From Dickeya oryzae (GTDB lineage Bacteria > Pseudomonadota > Gammaproteobacteria > Enterobacterales > Enterobacteriaceae): a DNA stretch of 64,000 nt. The translations under genes were made by a program, and so were the position numbers. Positions 56,201-64,000 of the stretch are shown piece after piece (within the stretch, counting starts at the first letter, position 1; every line of letters starts with the position of its first letter). The stretch covers positions 116,158 to 180,157 of the forward strand of contig NZ_ML762923.1 of the NCBI RefSeq assembly GCF_009372235.1, given 5' to 3'. The notes below the pieces were generated by a model that saw only the letters and a program-made list of their open reading frames with translations, ran no database searches and was not told where the DNA came from.

Positions 56201-56783
56201 CGAGATGGAACGCTTCTTCGCGGCTGGCGGCACGCTGGATAACTTCTACCAGACCAACCTCAAATCCATCATGGAAGGCGGGATGCGGGAAGGGGAAGGC
56301 GCGTCGGCAATGCAAACCGATTTGGTGAAACAGCTTGATCGCGCGACCCGTATCCGCCAGACGCTGTTTAACGCACAAGGCAGCCTGGAAATCCACTTTG
56401 TGGTGGAGCCGGTGGAACTGACCGCTAACAAGCGTCGCAGTGTATTGAACCTTGACGGACAGTTGCTGGAATACAGCCATGGACGCCGGACCAAAACGCC
56501 GTTGGTGTGGCCGAATAGCATGCGTGACGGCGCTGAAAGTAAGCTGACGCTGGTGCCGGATGACCGCGAACGTTCGCCACGTAGCCTGAGCTTCACCGGA
56601 CCGTGGGCGATGTTCCGCCTGTTGACCAACGGCCAGCTAACCCAGGTCAACGACAATACGTTCGACGTGCGCTTCTCGCTGGAACAAGGTGGCATGACCT
56701 ATCGGGTGTATACCGATGCCAGCCATAACCCGTTTGCCGGTGGCCTGTTTAGCCAGTTCAAGCTGCCTGATTCTCTCTATTAA
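53286..56783 (+). CDS. tssM: TssM (IcmF) inner-membrane protein
   Basis: The central membrane-complex protein, 1165 residues. Membrane segments lie at about 20-42, 54-76 and 450-472. The cytoplasmic loop has a Walker A motif GLSGSGKSS (134-142), so this is an NTPase-competent form. The long periplasmic part ends in a beta-rich domain that binds TssJ (FRLLTNGQLTQVNDNTF). Starts 25 bases after tssA. Confidence 0.97.
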   Translation: MLKIIITFLRQQLPKLKPSWLLLGVVVWVVALVLAWWLGPRLLLGEMRPLQSVWGRVVFTLVWLWLGFAYSAWRVWRRVQQLRAERREQQTIGQDPLQVYVDSQQTFLDRWLQAFQTQLGKKALYAMPWYLAIGLSGSGKSSLIHRANPANKLNPKLDAELREVAGGQQVNSWVGESAVIWDPSGHLLAQPEVGADPSAGRHARLWQHLLQWLSLNRRRQPLNGLVLTIDLSWLSQASVSERKAYAQVMRARLQEIAVNINTRLPLYVALTRLDMLRGFDVVYRSLNREARQAVLGVTFTPQASHGKGWLEELERFWDEWINSLNNNLPEMLLTQSDRGVRNTLFTFVRQLAGLKDYVTDVLNETLSTGDDRAFLVRGVYASSVYQQGVPFDAFAQSASRRYQLPEPINAAMRGESNTFFVQKLFPEVIFPEASLAGENRLHSLYRRRRMSIGVTCMVLFGLAMIGSWHHFYRVNEEAGRNVLTKAQAFIGTNELEGQAGYGYQQLPRLNLIRDATLSFGNYHERTPMLADLGLYQGDKIGPYVEGSYLQMLNQRFLPAVMQGLLEDLNQAPAGSEQKLTILRVMRMLDDASGRNKTLVEQFMALRWQKAFPGQGKVQEQLMQHLDYALDHTDWHQSREQKDTVAISTFAPFVDPIASAQRELSKLPMYQRVYQSLVMKATQVLPPDLALRDEVGPTFDSVFSLRNDKAGTVPRLLTYPGFSDFYLKQDKTLLDLTALDAWVLGQRERAHLSEADRKEILRQVNDRYITDYINQWQKALANIDVQPLESPEQALNILTDITGNDQPFQRVLTTVSDNTRIRKLADDENDTAQGINTRIGRPFMTINAALSGRGEQGPLVQEVNQKLTDLYHYLDQIVNATDPGQAALKAVQARQGNKFADPVFALQQYARSLPSPLDRWVGQLAGESASLVTGLAMSSLNQEWLDKVVTPFNEKLADRYPFNPSSDKDVPLSEMERFFAAGGTLDNFYQTNLKSIMEGGMREGEGASAMQTDLVKQLDRATRIRQTLFNAQGSLEIHFVVEPVELTANKRRSVLNLDGQLLEYSHGRRTKTPLVWPNSMRDGAESKLTLVPDDRERSPRSLSFTGPWAMFRLLTNGQLTQVNDNTFDVRFSLEQGGMTYRVYTDASHNPFAGGLFSQFKLPDSLY

Positions 56784-56835
56784 CCCAGAGGGCGAGTGGG
56801 CATCGGCCTGCTCGCCCGTAGCCGGATGACGTGAT

Positions 56836-58269
56836 ATGCAAGATGCACAACAGGCCCTGAAAGTGGGCCGTGATCCACGGATGCTGCCTGAGTACGAGGC
56901 GTTACGCGCGGAAATCAACAAGCTAAGCCATGCATCCCGCCCGGAAGTGGACTGGATGCGGGTGCACGACATGGCGACCGCGATTTTTGAAAAGCAGGGT
57001 GTCGACCTGCAAACCGCTATCTATTTCACCCTGGCGCGCTCGCGTCTGGCCGGGTTGAACGGTTTTACCGAAGGGTGCGAGTTTCTCGCCAACCTGATCG
57101 TGACCCAGTGGGAGAATTTCTGGCCGCCGGTGCATCAGGAGCGGGCGCGTATCGAAGTGCTGGACTGGTTTATCGCCCGCATCAGCGAGGTGATCCGCCA
57201 GTACGCCATCAGCCACGAACATAAGCGGCTGGTGTATCGCTGCGAGCGCGCCTTGCAACTGATGAGCGAAAAGCTGCATAACTCGGGCCTGAGCCGTATT
57301 CCGCGGGTGGAAAACCTGCTGCATTTTATCGAAGGGTATACCCATCTGTTCGATGAAACCGAGATTGTGATTGTGTCTGACGATCAGACACTGAAGAAAC
57401 AGCAGGATATGCAGATCCCGCCGATGGTGTTCTTCCAGTCTGATATGGAGCCGGGCGGTATGGCGTCTGAGGCGGCAGCAGCCCAGCCGGCGCTGCCGTC
57501 GGGCAGTATTCTGGTCGGGCGGGAGAAAGGGCGGATGAAACCTACCGTATTGAAAATTGAAACTCACCATAAGCCGAAACCGGGCTGGTTCTGGTTTGCC
57601 TGCGGTGTGCTGAGCTGTGCCCTGCCGGTAGCGGCCATCACCGGCTGGCAGTACTGGCAGAATCAGAAAGCCGAGGCGCTGGCGCTGTTACAGCAACCGG
57701 CGTACACACTGCCTGCCGCGCCGGATCACAACGACATTCGTCGGGTACGCATCGTGCTGGGCGAGCAGAAGCTGCAAAGCATGGAAGGGGAGCTGATCAA
57801 CCGCTATCAGGCGCAACTGGAACAGGTGAAAAACGCCTCGTCGTTCTACCTCTACCAGTATGGCGAGGGGCTTAAAGGCGTGATGCAACAACTGTATCCC
57901 GATTCGCTGGCGGTGAAAGAAATGGACCGGCAGTGGCAGATAGCCCTTGATCGTCAGCAAGGTGACAAGCCGCCGCGTGTCAGCGGTTACGAGCTGGCAC
58001 GTGCCGAAGTGGGCGATACCCTGCAACAGTTGCTGGATTTGGAAAAACAGCGCCGGACGGTCACCATTTCGTACCTGAAATCACAACTTTATGATATTCA
58101 AAAAGATTTGTCCTCCGACGTGCCTTTTGGCATTCGCCTGCGGACGCTGGAGGCGCGCAAAGCCGCCCGTCAGTCGCTGACCCCGGCGGAATTACGCGGT
58201 ATGGAAGACGAACTGCGTGCTTTCACCATTCGGCTGTACCGTTTACAGCAAGGCGAGAGCGGCAGGTAA
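56836..58269 (+). CDS. vasL: VasL, TssA-like membrane protein
   Basis: A 477-residue TssA paralogue. N-terminal ImpA domain (about 15-140; LANLIVTQWENFWPPVHQERARIEVLDWF), a linker, one membrane segment (about 258-280, WFACGVLSCALPVAAI), and a C-terminal periplasmic VasL domain. Its stop codon begins a 17-base tandem repeat. TssA-like proteins with a membrane anchor can hold the extended sheath at the cell envelope. Confidence 0.93.
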   Translation: MQDAQQALKVGRDPRMLPEYEALRAEINKLSHASRPEVDWMRVHDMATAIFEKQGVDLQTAIYFTLARSRLAGLNGFTEGCEFLANLIVTQWENFWPPVHQERARIEVLDWFIARISEVIRQYAISHEHKRLVYRCERALQLMSEKLHNSGLSRIPRVENLLHFIEGYTHLFDETEIVIVSDDQTLKKQQDMQIPPMVFFQSDMEPGGMASEAAAAQPALPSGSILVGREKGRMKPTVLKIETHHKPKPGWFWFACGVLSCALPVAAITGWQYWQNQKAEALALLQQPAYTLPAAPDHNDIRRVRIVLGEQKLQSMEGELINRYQAQLEQVKNASSFYLYQYGEGLKGVMQQLYPDSLAVKEMDRQWQIALDRQQGDKPPRVSGYELARAEVGDTLQQLLDLEKQRRTVTISYLKSQLYDIQKDLSSDVPFGIRLRTLEARKAARQSLTPAELRGMEDELRAFTIRLYRLQQGESGR

Positions 58270-58334
58270 AGACTGTCTCGGGATAAAGACAGTCGCGAGA
58301 TAAAGACAGTCGTGAAGTAAAAACTGGCGCCGGG
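58267..58334. repeat. Four tandem 17-base repeats after vasL
   Basis: Units start with TAAA at 58267, 58284, 58301 and 58318. Units 2 and 3 match at 14 of 17 bases (TAAAGACAGTCGCGAGA type), units 1 and 4 are more degenerate. The first overlaps the vasL TAA stop. GACTGTCT and AGACAGTC in units 1-2 form a hairpin. Confidence 0.75.
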
Positions 58335-58353
58335 CGGCATCGTCGGCCGCCCG
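58331..58353. terminator. GC-rich hairpin after vasL
   Basis: CGGGCGGC (58331-58338) pairs perfectly with GCCGCCCG (58346-58353), loop of seven. No T tract. It may slow read-through into the sel1 gene or protect mRNA. Confidence 0.45.
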
Positions 58354-58382
58354 CCGGATATCACCAGGGTAATGACGGTAAC

Positions 58383-59753
58383 ATGATGAGAAAAATACGA
58401 TTAGTGGCGGCGCTGTCCTGTAGTTTGCTGGCCGCCTGTCAGGCACCGGTGTCGTCGCTGTCCGACGCGGATTTACGCCAGTCGGCGGAGCGCGGCAACG
58501 GTGAAGCGCAGTATCGGCTGGCGAAGCAACTCGCTTCCCGCTCGCATTACGTTGAAGCGATGCAGTGGATGCAAAAAGCCGCCGCCTTGACGGATGTCTC
58601 CGCTGCCAGCAAAGACACCCGCGCCGCAGCGGCATTACAGGTGGGTGACTGGTATCAGGCCGGATTGGGTGAGCCGAAAAATACGCCGCTGGCGCGTCAG
58701 TGGTGGCAGAAAGCCTCGCGGCTGGGGAGTGGCGAGGCGGGTTACCGGCTGGGTACCGATTGTCAGGCACAGCATCAGGGTAAACTGGTTGCCGCCTGTC
58801 TGGATGCCTTTGAACGTGCGGCGGATAACCAGTATGCCCCGGCACAACTGGTGGTCGCACAGTGGTATACGGCGCATCCCGGTGCGGAAAAAGAAGCGAC
58901 CGGATGGATAGAGAAGGCGGCGGATTTGGGCGATCGGGACGCGCAGTACCAGCTTGCCCAGCGCTATGAACAAGGCAAAGGTGTCGCGAAGCGTACCGAT
59001 CTGGCCGAGCGCTGGTATTTCCGGGCGGCAGATCGGGGGCAACCGCAGGCCCAGTTGTGGATGGCAAAACATGCCGAGGGGAAAGACGCGCTCGACTGGT
59101 ACCAGAAAGCAGCGGCTAACGGCGAAGCCGATGCACAGTTGTGGCTGGCACAGGCTTACCGTGACGGCAATAAAGGGCTGGTGAAGAACGACAAACAGGC
59201 GCACTACTGGCTGGATCGCGCCTCTGGCAAGGGCAATGGAGAGGCGGATTACACGCTGAGTCAGATGCAATCAGACGCCACCAAACGGGAATACTATCTG
59301 GTGCTGGCGTCGGCGGCGGGGTATGTCCCGGCGTCGCGAGAGCTGGGCAACGGGTTGCTTAAACGCGGTGAACTGGAGCGGGCTCGTGAGGTATTTGCCA
59401 ACGCGGCGGCGACCGGTGATACCGAGTCGCGGCTGGCTTATGGTGAGATATTGCGACTGGGTCAGGGCGGTAAAGCGGATTATGTGGAAGCGATGAAGCA
59501 ATATCGCTTCGCGGCGCATGACGGCAACCGCATGGCACAGTATCGTATGGGCATGATGCGCCAGGATGGGCTGGGTGCGTCACGTAATCGTATCCACGCC
59601 TACGCGTGGTATTCGCTGGCGGCGACCGAAGGCATGGCGGAGGCGCTCGCTGCCCGTAATGACCTGGAAGCGACCATGCAGCCAGATGAGATTAAGGCTG
59701 CCCAGAAACTGGCGATGCACTGGTCGGCGGGTAAGGAAACGGATGCACAGTGA
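58383..59753 (+). CDS. Sel1-repeat lipoprotein
   Basis: A 456-residue lipoprotein: signal with lipobox LAAC, then about nine Sel1 repeats across its length (for example GNGEAQYRLAKQLASRSHYVEAMQWMQKAA and GDRDAQYQLAQRYEQGKG). Sel1 repeats bind proteins. Position at the end of the T6SS operon suggests an accessory envelope role or protection; its function is not known. A tandem ATG (58383, 58386) leaves the start open by one codon. Confidence 0.85.
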   Translation: MMRKIRLVAALSCSLLAACQAPVSSLSDADLRQSAERGNGEAQYRLAKQLASRSHYVEAMQWMQKAAALTDVSAASKDTRAAAALQVGDWYQAGLGEPKNTPLARQWWQKASRLGSGEAGYRLGTDCQAQHQGKLVAACLDAFERAADNQYAPAQLVVAQWYTAHPGAEKEATGWIEKAADLGDRDAQYQLAQRYEQGKGVAKRTDLAERWYFRAADRGQPQAQLWMAKHAEGKDALDWYQKAAANGEADAQLWLAQAYRDGNKGLVKNDKQAHYWLDRASGKGNGEADYTLSQMQSDATKREYYLVLASAAGYVPASRELGNGLLKRGELERAREVFANAAATGDTESRLAYGEILRLGQGGKADYVEAMKQYRFAAHDGNRMAQYRMGMMRQDGLGASRNRIHAYAWYSLAATEGMAEALAARNDLEATMQPDEIKAAQKLAMHWSAGKETDAQ

Positions 59754-59796
59754 TTCACTGGATAAAACTACCGAGAGTAAAACAAAAGGAAAGCGT

Positions 59797-60750
59797 ATGG
59801 AACGGAACAGATATCTCGCTCTGTTGCTGGGTATGGCAGCGTTATCAGTTCAGGCGGAAGTGAAGTCACCCTATCAGGTTGAACAGGGTAAGGTGGTGTA
59901 TCGGGCATCGACCTATGCGGACCCGCAGGTATTGAAGGACGCCAAACCGAGCGACTTTCGAGTTCTGCTCAAGGAAGAACGCATGGTGTTGGCGGTTTCC
60001 GGCAAGCACTACTACTGCAACCAGCAATCTCTACCGGAGGGTTTTAAGCCGGATAGCGCCAGACTGCTTGGTGACCGGTTTTTGAACACCAATGTCGGCA
60101 CCTATGTCAGTTGCGAGCGTATGAAACAGGACATTGACGTCGACAGTTTTCAGGCGCTGGATTTTCCGTTTTTCCGCGATCGTAATCATATCTGGCTACC
60201 GGACGGCGAAATCCTTAACGGGGTGGATGTGGCCAGTTTTCGCACGTTGGCCATGAATCAGGCATTCGACAAGCAGAACTACTATTTTGTGGAGAATGAA
60301 ACCAGCGTTGTTCCCTATCAAAAGTCGGCACCGATCGCGGGCAACTGTTTTGGCTGGGCTACCATTGACGGTAAACAGTACTACCGTGGCGAACTGCAAA
60401 CTGACGCTGATGCCGCCAGTTTCCGTTGCCTGTCGTTCAACGCTGCGCTGGACAAAAACGGTTTCTATATCTTCGGACGGTTGTATCAGGGGCTTCCGGC
60501 CGGGGTGAAAGTGGCGGAGATTCGTATGCTGCCGAATAATGAAAAATTGGCGACCGACGGTGAGCATGTTTGGTTTTTGGACGTCGAGCCGATGCAACTG
60601 TCTGGACTAAACCCGCGTGAAGTGAATATTAAGCCGGATATCGATGGTTATACGATTACTGATGGAAAGACCCGTTGGCAGTGCGATTCCGTCAAGGTTA
60701 ACAATCTTCCGCAGTGTCAAAAAAAGAATAGTGTGACGTCTAGGTCATGA
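59797..60750 (+). CDS. DKNYY-family exported protein
   Basis: A 317-residue exported protein with a signal peptide (cleavage near VQA, residue 20) and repeated beta-rich units of DKNYY type (AFDKQNYYFVEN, ALDKNGFYIFG, ATDGEHVWFLD). These repeats are found in surface proteins and some T6SS clusters; function unknown. AAAGGAAAG precedes the ATG at 59797; the open frame reaches back into the sel1 gene without a better start. Confidence 0.8.
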   Translation: MERNRYLALLLGMAALSVQAEVKSPYQVEQGKVVYRASTYADPQVLKDAKPSDFRVLLKEERMVLAVSGKHYYCNQQSLPEGFKPDSARLLGDRFLNTNVGTYVSCERMKQDIDVDSFQALDFPFFRDRNHIWLPDGEILNGVDVASFRTLAMNQAFDKQNYYFVENETSVVPYQKSAPIAGNCFGWATIDGKQYYRGELQTDADAASFRCLSFNAALDKNGFYIFGRLYQGLPAGVKVAEIRMLPNNEKLATDGEHVWFLDVEPMQLSGLNPREVNIKPDIDGYTITDGKTRWQCDSVKVNNLPQCQKKNSVTSRS

Positions 60751-60757
60751 GAGACGT

Positions 60758-60791
60758 CATCATCCGCTCATTGATGATTGAGCGGATGATG
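60758..60791. terminator. Hairpin between the T6SS operon and dat
   Basis: CATCATCCGCTCA (60758-60770) pairs perfectly over 13 bp with TGAGCGGATGATG (60779-60791), loop of eight. It lies between two convergent genes and lacks a T tract on either side. Confidence 0.55.
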
Positions 60792-60797
60792 GCGATG

Positions 60798-61658
60798 TTA
60801 CCCGGCGGTCTGCTTGCGGATCATGGCGATGTAGATGTCCCGCAACTGCTGTGCCAGTGGGCCGGGGCGACCGTCCCCGATGGTCACGCCGTCTATCTCC
60901 ACCACCGGCCAGACAAAGGTGGTGGCGGAACTGATAAACGCTTCTTTGGCGGCCCGTGCTTCCTGCGGGCTAAACGCCCGTTCTTCTACCGTCAAACCTT
61001 GCTCAGCGGCAAGTTGCAGTAACGCCTTACGGGTGATGCCGTGCAGGATGTCGTTACTCAGCGGTCGGGTGATCAGGTGGTTGTGAGTATCGACGATATA
61101 GCAGTTACTGGAGCTGCCTTCGGTCACCATGCCGTTTTCCACCAGCCAGGCGTCATCGGCACCCTTTGCGTGCGCCCACTCTTTCGCCATGCAAGCCATC
61201 AGTAGGCTGACGGTTTTGATGTCGCGCCGGTGCCAGCGCAGGTCCGGGCAGGTGATGACGCGAATACCTTTTTCCGCACACGGGTGATGAATCACCGGGC
61301 GTGACTGGGTAAACAACACCAGTGTCGGCGCAGCATCAGTGGGAAATGCGAAATCACGATCACCGGTACTGCCCCGCGTGAGTTGCAGGTAGATACCGCC
61401 TTCTTCCAGCCGGTTTTGTTCGATAAGCTGCAGATGAATCTCCCGCAGCGCGGCCTGGCTGACGGGCAGATGCAGGTTCAGCTCACGACAGGAGCGTTCC
61501 AGTCGCGCCATGTGGCCGTCGAATTCCGCCAACCGACCGTTAACCACCGCTGTGACCTCATACACCGCATCAGCAAACAGAAAACCACGATCGAACATCG
61601 AAACCGTCGCGTGTTCCTCAGGCAGATAGTGCCCGTTAACATAAACAGTACGTGACAT
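60798..61658 (-). CDS. dat: D-amino-acid aminotransferase (class IV)
   Basis: A 286-residue PLP-dependent class IV aminotransferase. It has the N-terminal YVNGHYLPEEHATVSMFDRGFLFADAVYEV of D-alanine transaminases, the PLP Lys in RRDIKTVSLL, and ENGMVTEGSSSN. Transfers amino groups between D-amino acids and 2-oxo acids, often giving D-glutamate. The ATG overlaps the dgcA stop (TAATG), so it is the third gene of a dgcN-dgcA-dat operon. Confidence 0.92.
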   Translation of the reverse strand: MSRTVYVNGHYLPEEHATVSMFDRGFLFADAVYEVTAVVNGRLAEFDGHMARLERSCRELNLHLPVSQAALREIHLQLIEQNRLEEGGIYLQLTRGSTGDRDFAFPTDAAPTLVLFTQSRPVIHHPCAEKGIRVITCPDLRWHRRDIKTVSLLMACMAKEWAHAKGADDAWLVENGMVTEGSSSNCYIVDTHNHLITRPLSNDILHGITRKALLQLAAEQGLTVEERAFSPQEARAAKEAFISSATTFVWPVVEIDGVTIGDGRPGPLAQQLRDIYIAMIRKQTAG

Positions 61659-62668
61659 TACACCGCTCCCGTTAAGCAAGGGCGAGGGTGGCCCCACAGC
61701 CCTTCTTCAGATAAATACAGTTGGCTGCCGCGCCATTCCAGCCCGCCGACCCGGTCTTCTGCCAGCAGCAACGGCCCGTCAAGATCGACAATATGCGCAC
61801 CCTGCGCCACCAGCGAAGCGGGTGCCATCGACAGCGACGTACTGACCATGCATCCCACCATGATTTTCAGACCCTGCGCTTGTGCCGCCTGACGCAGCAA
61901 CAGCGCTTCGGTCAATCCACCGGTTTTATCCAGCTTGATGTTGACCATATCGTAGCGTGTCGCCAGCCCCGGTAGCGTCCGGCGGTCATGGCAGGATTCG
62001 TCGGCACACAGTGCAATAGGGCGTGGCAGCGTAGCCAACACTTCATCGTCGTGGGCGGGCAGTGGCTGTTCAATCAAGCTCACCCCAAGACGTTGTAGTT
62101 CGGGTACCAGTTTCAAATACAGATCGGCGGTCCAGCCTTCATTCGCATCGACGATGATCTGTGCCTGCGGTGCCCACTGGCGTACCGCCGCGACGCGCTC
62201 GATATCGTGTTCATCCGCCAGTTTCAGTTTCAGCAGTGGGCGGTGTGCGTGACGTTTTGCGGCCTGCGCCATCCGTTCCGGGGCATCCAACGACAAGGTG
62301 AAGGCACTGACAACAGGCTCCGGGCGCGGTAACCCGGCCAGTTGCCAGACCGGTATTGCCTGTCGCTGGCTGTCGAGATCCCACAATGCGCAGTCCAGCG
62401 CGTTACGTGCCGCACCCGGCGGCAGCAGTGTCTGCAACGTTTGTCGGTCAAGCCCTTGCCGAACCTTGTCTTGTAGCGCGGTAAGCTGTGCTGCCACACC
62501 ACTGACATTTTCATCGTACCGGGCGTAAGGGACGCTTTCGCCGTGCCCTTCAAGATGCCCGTCACGGACTGTGACTTTGATGACATCAGCGTGGGTTTTA
62601 CTGCCCCGTGAAACGGTGAAGGTTTCTTTCAACGCCCACCGCTCATGAGCGACGATTAACTCTGCCAT
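61658..62668 (-). CDS. dgcA: DgcA, N-acetyl-D-glutamate racemase (enolase superfamily)
   Basis: A 336-residue enolase-superfamily enzyme of the dipeptide epimerase/DgcA group. Catalytic and metal residues are visible: KLKLADE (Lys), IVDANEGW (Asp), EQPLP (Glu), CADES (Asp) and NIKLDKTGG (Lys). In the dgc pathway it is reported to racemise N-acetyl-D-glutamate after DgcN has acetylated D-glutamate; an L-Ala-D/L-Glu epimerase is the alternative. ATG 62668 is preferred to upstream codons. Confidence 0.85.
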   Translation of the reverse strand: MAELIVAHERWALKETFTVSRGSKTHADVIKVTVRDGHLEGHGESVPYARYDENVSGVAAQLTALQDKVRQGLDRQTLQTLLPPGAARNALDCALWDLDSQRQAIPVWQLAGLPRPEPVVSAFTLSLDAPERMAQAAKRHAHRPLLKLKLADEHDIERVAAVRQWAPQAQIIVDANEGWTADLYLKLVPELQRLGVSLIEQPLPAHDDEVLATLPRPIALCADESCHDRRTLPGLATRYDMVNIKLDKTGGLTEALLLRQAAQAQGLKIMVGCMVSTSLSMAPASLVAQGAHIVDLDGPLLLAEDRVGGLEWRGSQLYLSEEGLWGHPRPCLTGAV

Positions 62669-62678
62669 CGTGCGGTCC

Positions 62679-63671
62679 TTACAGTTGGTCGACGATGCGG
62701 CCCACGCCCTGACGGAAGGGGTCAACCACCGGCAATCCCAGTTGTTGTTCCAGTTTCGCCATATAAGCCAGCGCGTCCGCTTCGCTTAACTGCGCACTGT
62801 TGATAGAAACCCCAACGAAGCGGGCGTGTGGGTTGGTCAACCGCGCCATCGCCAGATTGAGGTCAATACAGGCTTGCAGGTCCGGCAGCGGATAGTCCAC
62901 CCCTCGCATATGGGTACGGGTTGGTTCGTGGCACAGCACCAGCGCATCGGGCTGCGCACCATGGATAATCCCGGTGGTAACCCCGGCGAAAGAGGGATGA
63001 AATAGCGATCCCTGACCTTCGATAATATCCCAGTGATCAGCATCGTTATCGGGGGCGAGGGTTTCCACCGCACCGGCGATGAAGTCAGACACCACAGCGT
63101 CAATACTCACACCCGCGCCGGAAATCAGAATGCCGGTCTGGCCGGTGGCACGAAAGGTGGCATGAGCGCCGCGAGCCAGCAGCGCCTGTTCAATGGCCAG
63201 CGCGGTGTACATTTTTCCGCAGGAGCAGTCGGTGCCGACGGGTAACAAGCGTTTGCCACTGCGTTTACGGCCACTGGCTACCGGGAAATGCTGGGTCGGA
63301 TGGCGCACATCAAACAGTGAGCGCCCGAGCCGGGTGGCCAGTTCGCTGAGTTCCGCTACATCCGCCAGTTTATTGTGCAGACCGGCCGCCAGGTCCATGC
63401 CGTACTCCAGCGCCTGACGCAGTATGGCTACCCAGGCATCAGAAATGATACCGCCGCGGTTTGCTACGCCGATCACCAGCGTGCGCGCGCCTGCTGCCCA
63501 TGCCTCGTCGAGTGTCATATCAGGCAGGCCGCAATCTGCCTGACATCCTGACATGCGATACTGACCGACGCAGTATTCCGGATGCCATTGCTTAATACCT
63601 ATCGCCACTTTAGCGGCCAGCTGGTCATGGGCATCACCCAGAAACAATAAATACGGTTTTTTGATCGTCAT
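62679..63671 (-). CDS. dgcN: DgcN-family N-acetyltransferase (DUF1611)
   Basis: A 330-residue P-loop protein of the DUF1611/DgcN family. GTDCSCGKMYTALAIEQAL near residue 150 is the nucleotide-binding loop, and WDIIEGQGSLFHPSFAGVT a second conserved block. Members acetylate D-glutamate in the dgc route. Start at ATG 63671, with GGAG six bases upstream; the frame reaches 63710 without a site. The dgcA gene follows after 10 bases. Confidence 0.85.
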   Translation of the reverse strand: MTIKKPYLLFLGDAHDQLAAKVAIGIKQWHPEYCVGQYRMSGCQADCGLPDMTLDEAWAAGARTLVIGVANRGGIISDAWVAILRQALEYGMDLAAGLHNKLADVAELSELATRLGRSLFDVRHPTQHFPVASGRKRSGKRLLPVGTDCSCGKMYTALAIEQALLARGAHATFRATGQTGILISGAGVSIDAVVSDFIAGAVETLAPDNDADHWDIIEGQGSLFHPSFAGVTTGIIHGAQPDALVLCHEPTRTHMRGVDYPLPDLQACIDLNLAMARLTNPHARFVGVSINSAQLSEADALAYMAKLEQQLGLPVVDPFRQGVGRIVDQL

Positions 63672-64000
63672 CGCCAACTCCATCATGAGAATAAAAACAA
63701 AAGGAACCAACGCAATGCGCTGTATTCATCAACTCAAATTATTTTTGGTGTGGATAATTAAAACCATAAAAAATAATGAGCACTCGCGTCTTTTATTTAA
63801 AAGAATAAGAAGGCGGCATAGGATCCATGTGCTGTTGTTTGATGTTATCAAACAGTCTTATATTGTCAATGATGGCTAAAAATAAGAATTATATTCTGGA
63901 TTGTTGGTTTTTTATTTGGTCTTTGTGGCTTCATTTCTTTTTTATGTAATGTAAAAATCTGCCCGGTGTTAAAAATGAAATGTTTGACAGGTTTTTATAA
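63672..64000. promoter_or_regulatory. AT-rich region upstream of dgcN
   Basis: 329 bases, AT-rich, no supported gene. A perfect palindrome GTTTGAT-GTT-ATCAAAC at 63837-63853 lies about 170 bases upstream of the dgcN start and could be an operator. A 72-codon frame on the plus strand (63661-63879) overlaps dgcN and looks spurious. Confidence 0.4.

Noticed and set aside
58267-58334. CRISPR array
   Set aside because: The 17-base units are directly adjacent with no spacers and are degenerate; an ordinary tandem repeat.

Overview
The window looks like the chromosome of a soft-rot plant pathogen of the Dickeya type (Enterobacterales, Pectobacteriaceae). Gene content is enterobacterial (galF-gnd, a yjbEFGH operon, amn, a VirK-family protein) and is joined to a large type VI secretion (T6SS) island carrying an Rhs effector. 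The genus is inferred from gene content and order, not proven.

Layout. (1) 1-11,125, envelope polysaccharide: the 3' end of galF, gnd, yjbEFGH, a convergent polysaccharide-polymerase-like membrane protein, a divergent Tat-exported beta-helix-like protein, a 50-residue lipoprotein missed by length-limited ORF calling, and a MASE2-GGDEF diguanylate cyclase. (2) 11,132-17,199, ordinary chromosomal genes: a GntR regulator, two unknown proteins, a VirK/DUF535 protein, a Dps-family ferritin and AMP nucleosidase. (3) 17,200-26,307, T6SS payload part 1: a long regulatory region (perfect CRP site, paired inverted-repeat enhancer-like sites, near-consensus sigma-54 promoter), then hcp, vgrG, a PAAR-lipase effector and six tandem ankyrin-repeat lipoproteins that are probably its immunity proteins. 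(4) 26,308-36,873, payload part 2: two DUF4123 adaptors, a 1655-residue Rhs effector with a visible self-cleavage motif and nuclease-like tip, a small immunity gene, two SymE-like genes, parDE, a truncated gene remnant and an M20 amidohydrolase. (5) 36,874-37,993, a gene-free, mostly AT-rich spacer. (6) 37,994-60,750, the T6SS machine: tssB, tssC, tssE, tssF, tssG, tagH (FHA), tssJ, tssK, tssL, tssH (clpV), a VasH-type sigma-54 activator, vasI, tssA, tssM, vasL, a Sel1-repeat lipoprotein and a DKNYY protein. (7) 60,798-63,671, a minus-strand dgcN-dgcA-dat operon for D-amino-acid (probably D-glutamate) use.

How it fits together: the structural cluster encodes the contractile tail, baseplate, membrane complex and ATPase, plus a sigma-54 activator. 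The hcp promoter region has the signature of a target for that activator. Hcp, VgrG and PAAR form the tube and spike; the lipase and the Rhs nuclease are the payloads; the ankyrin lipoproteins and the small protein after rhs are the protective partners. The most unusual element is the six-gene ankyrin lipoprotein array, whose members appear to be mosaics of one another.
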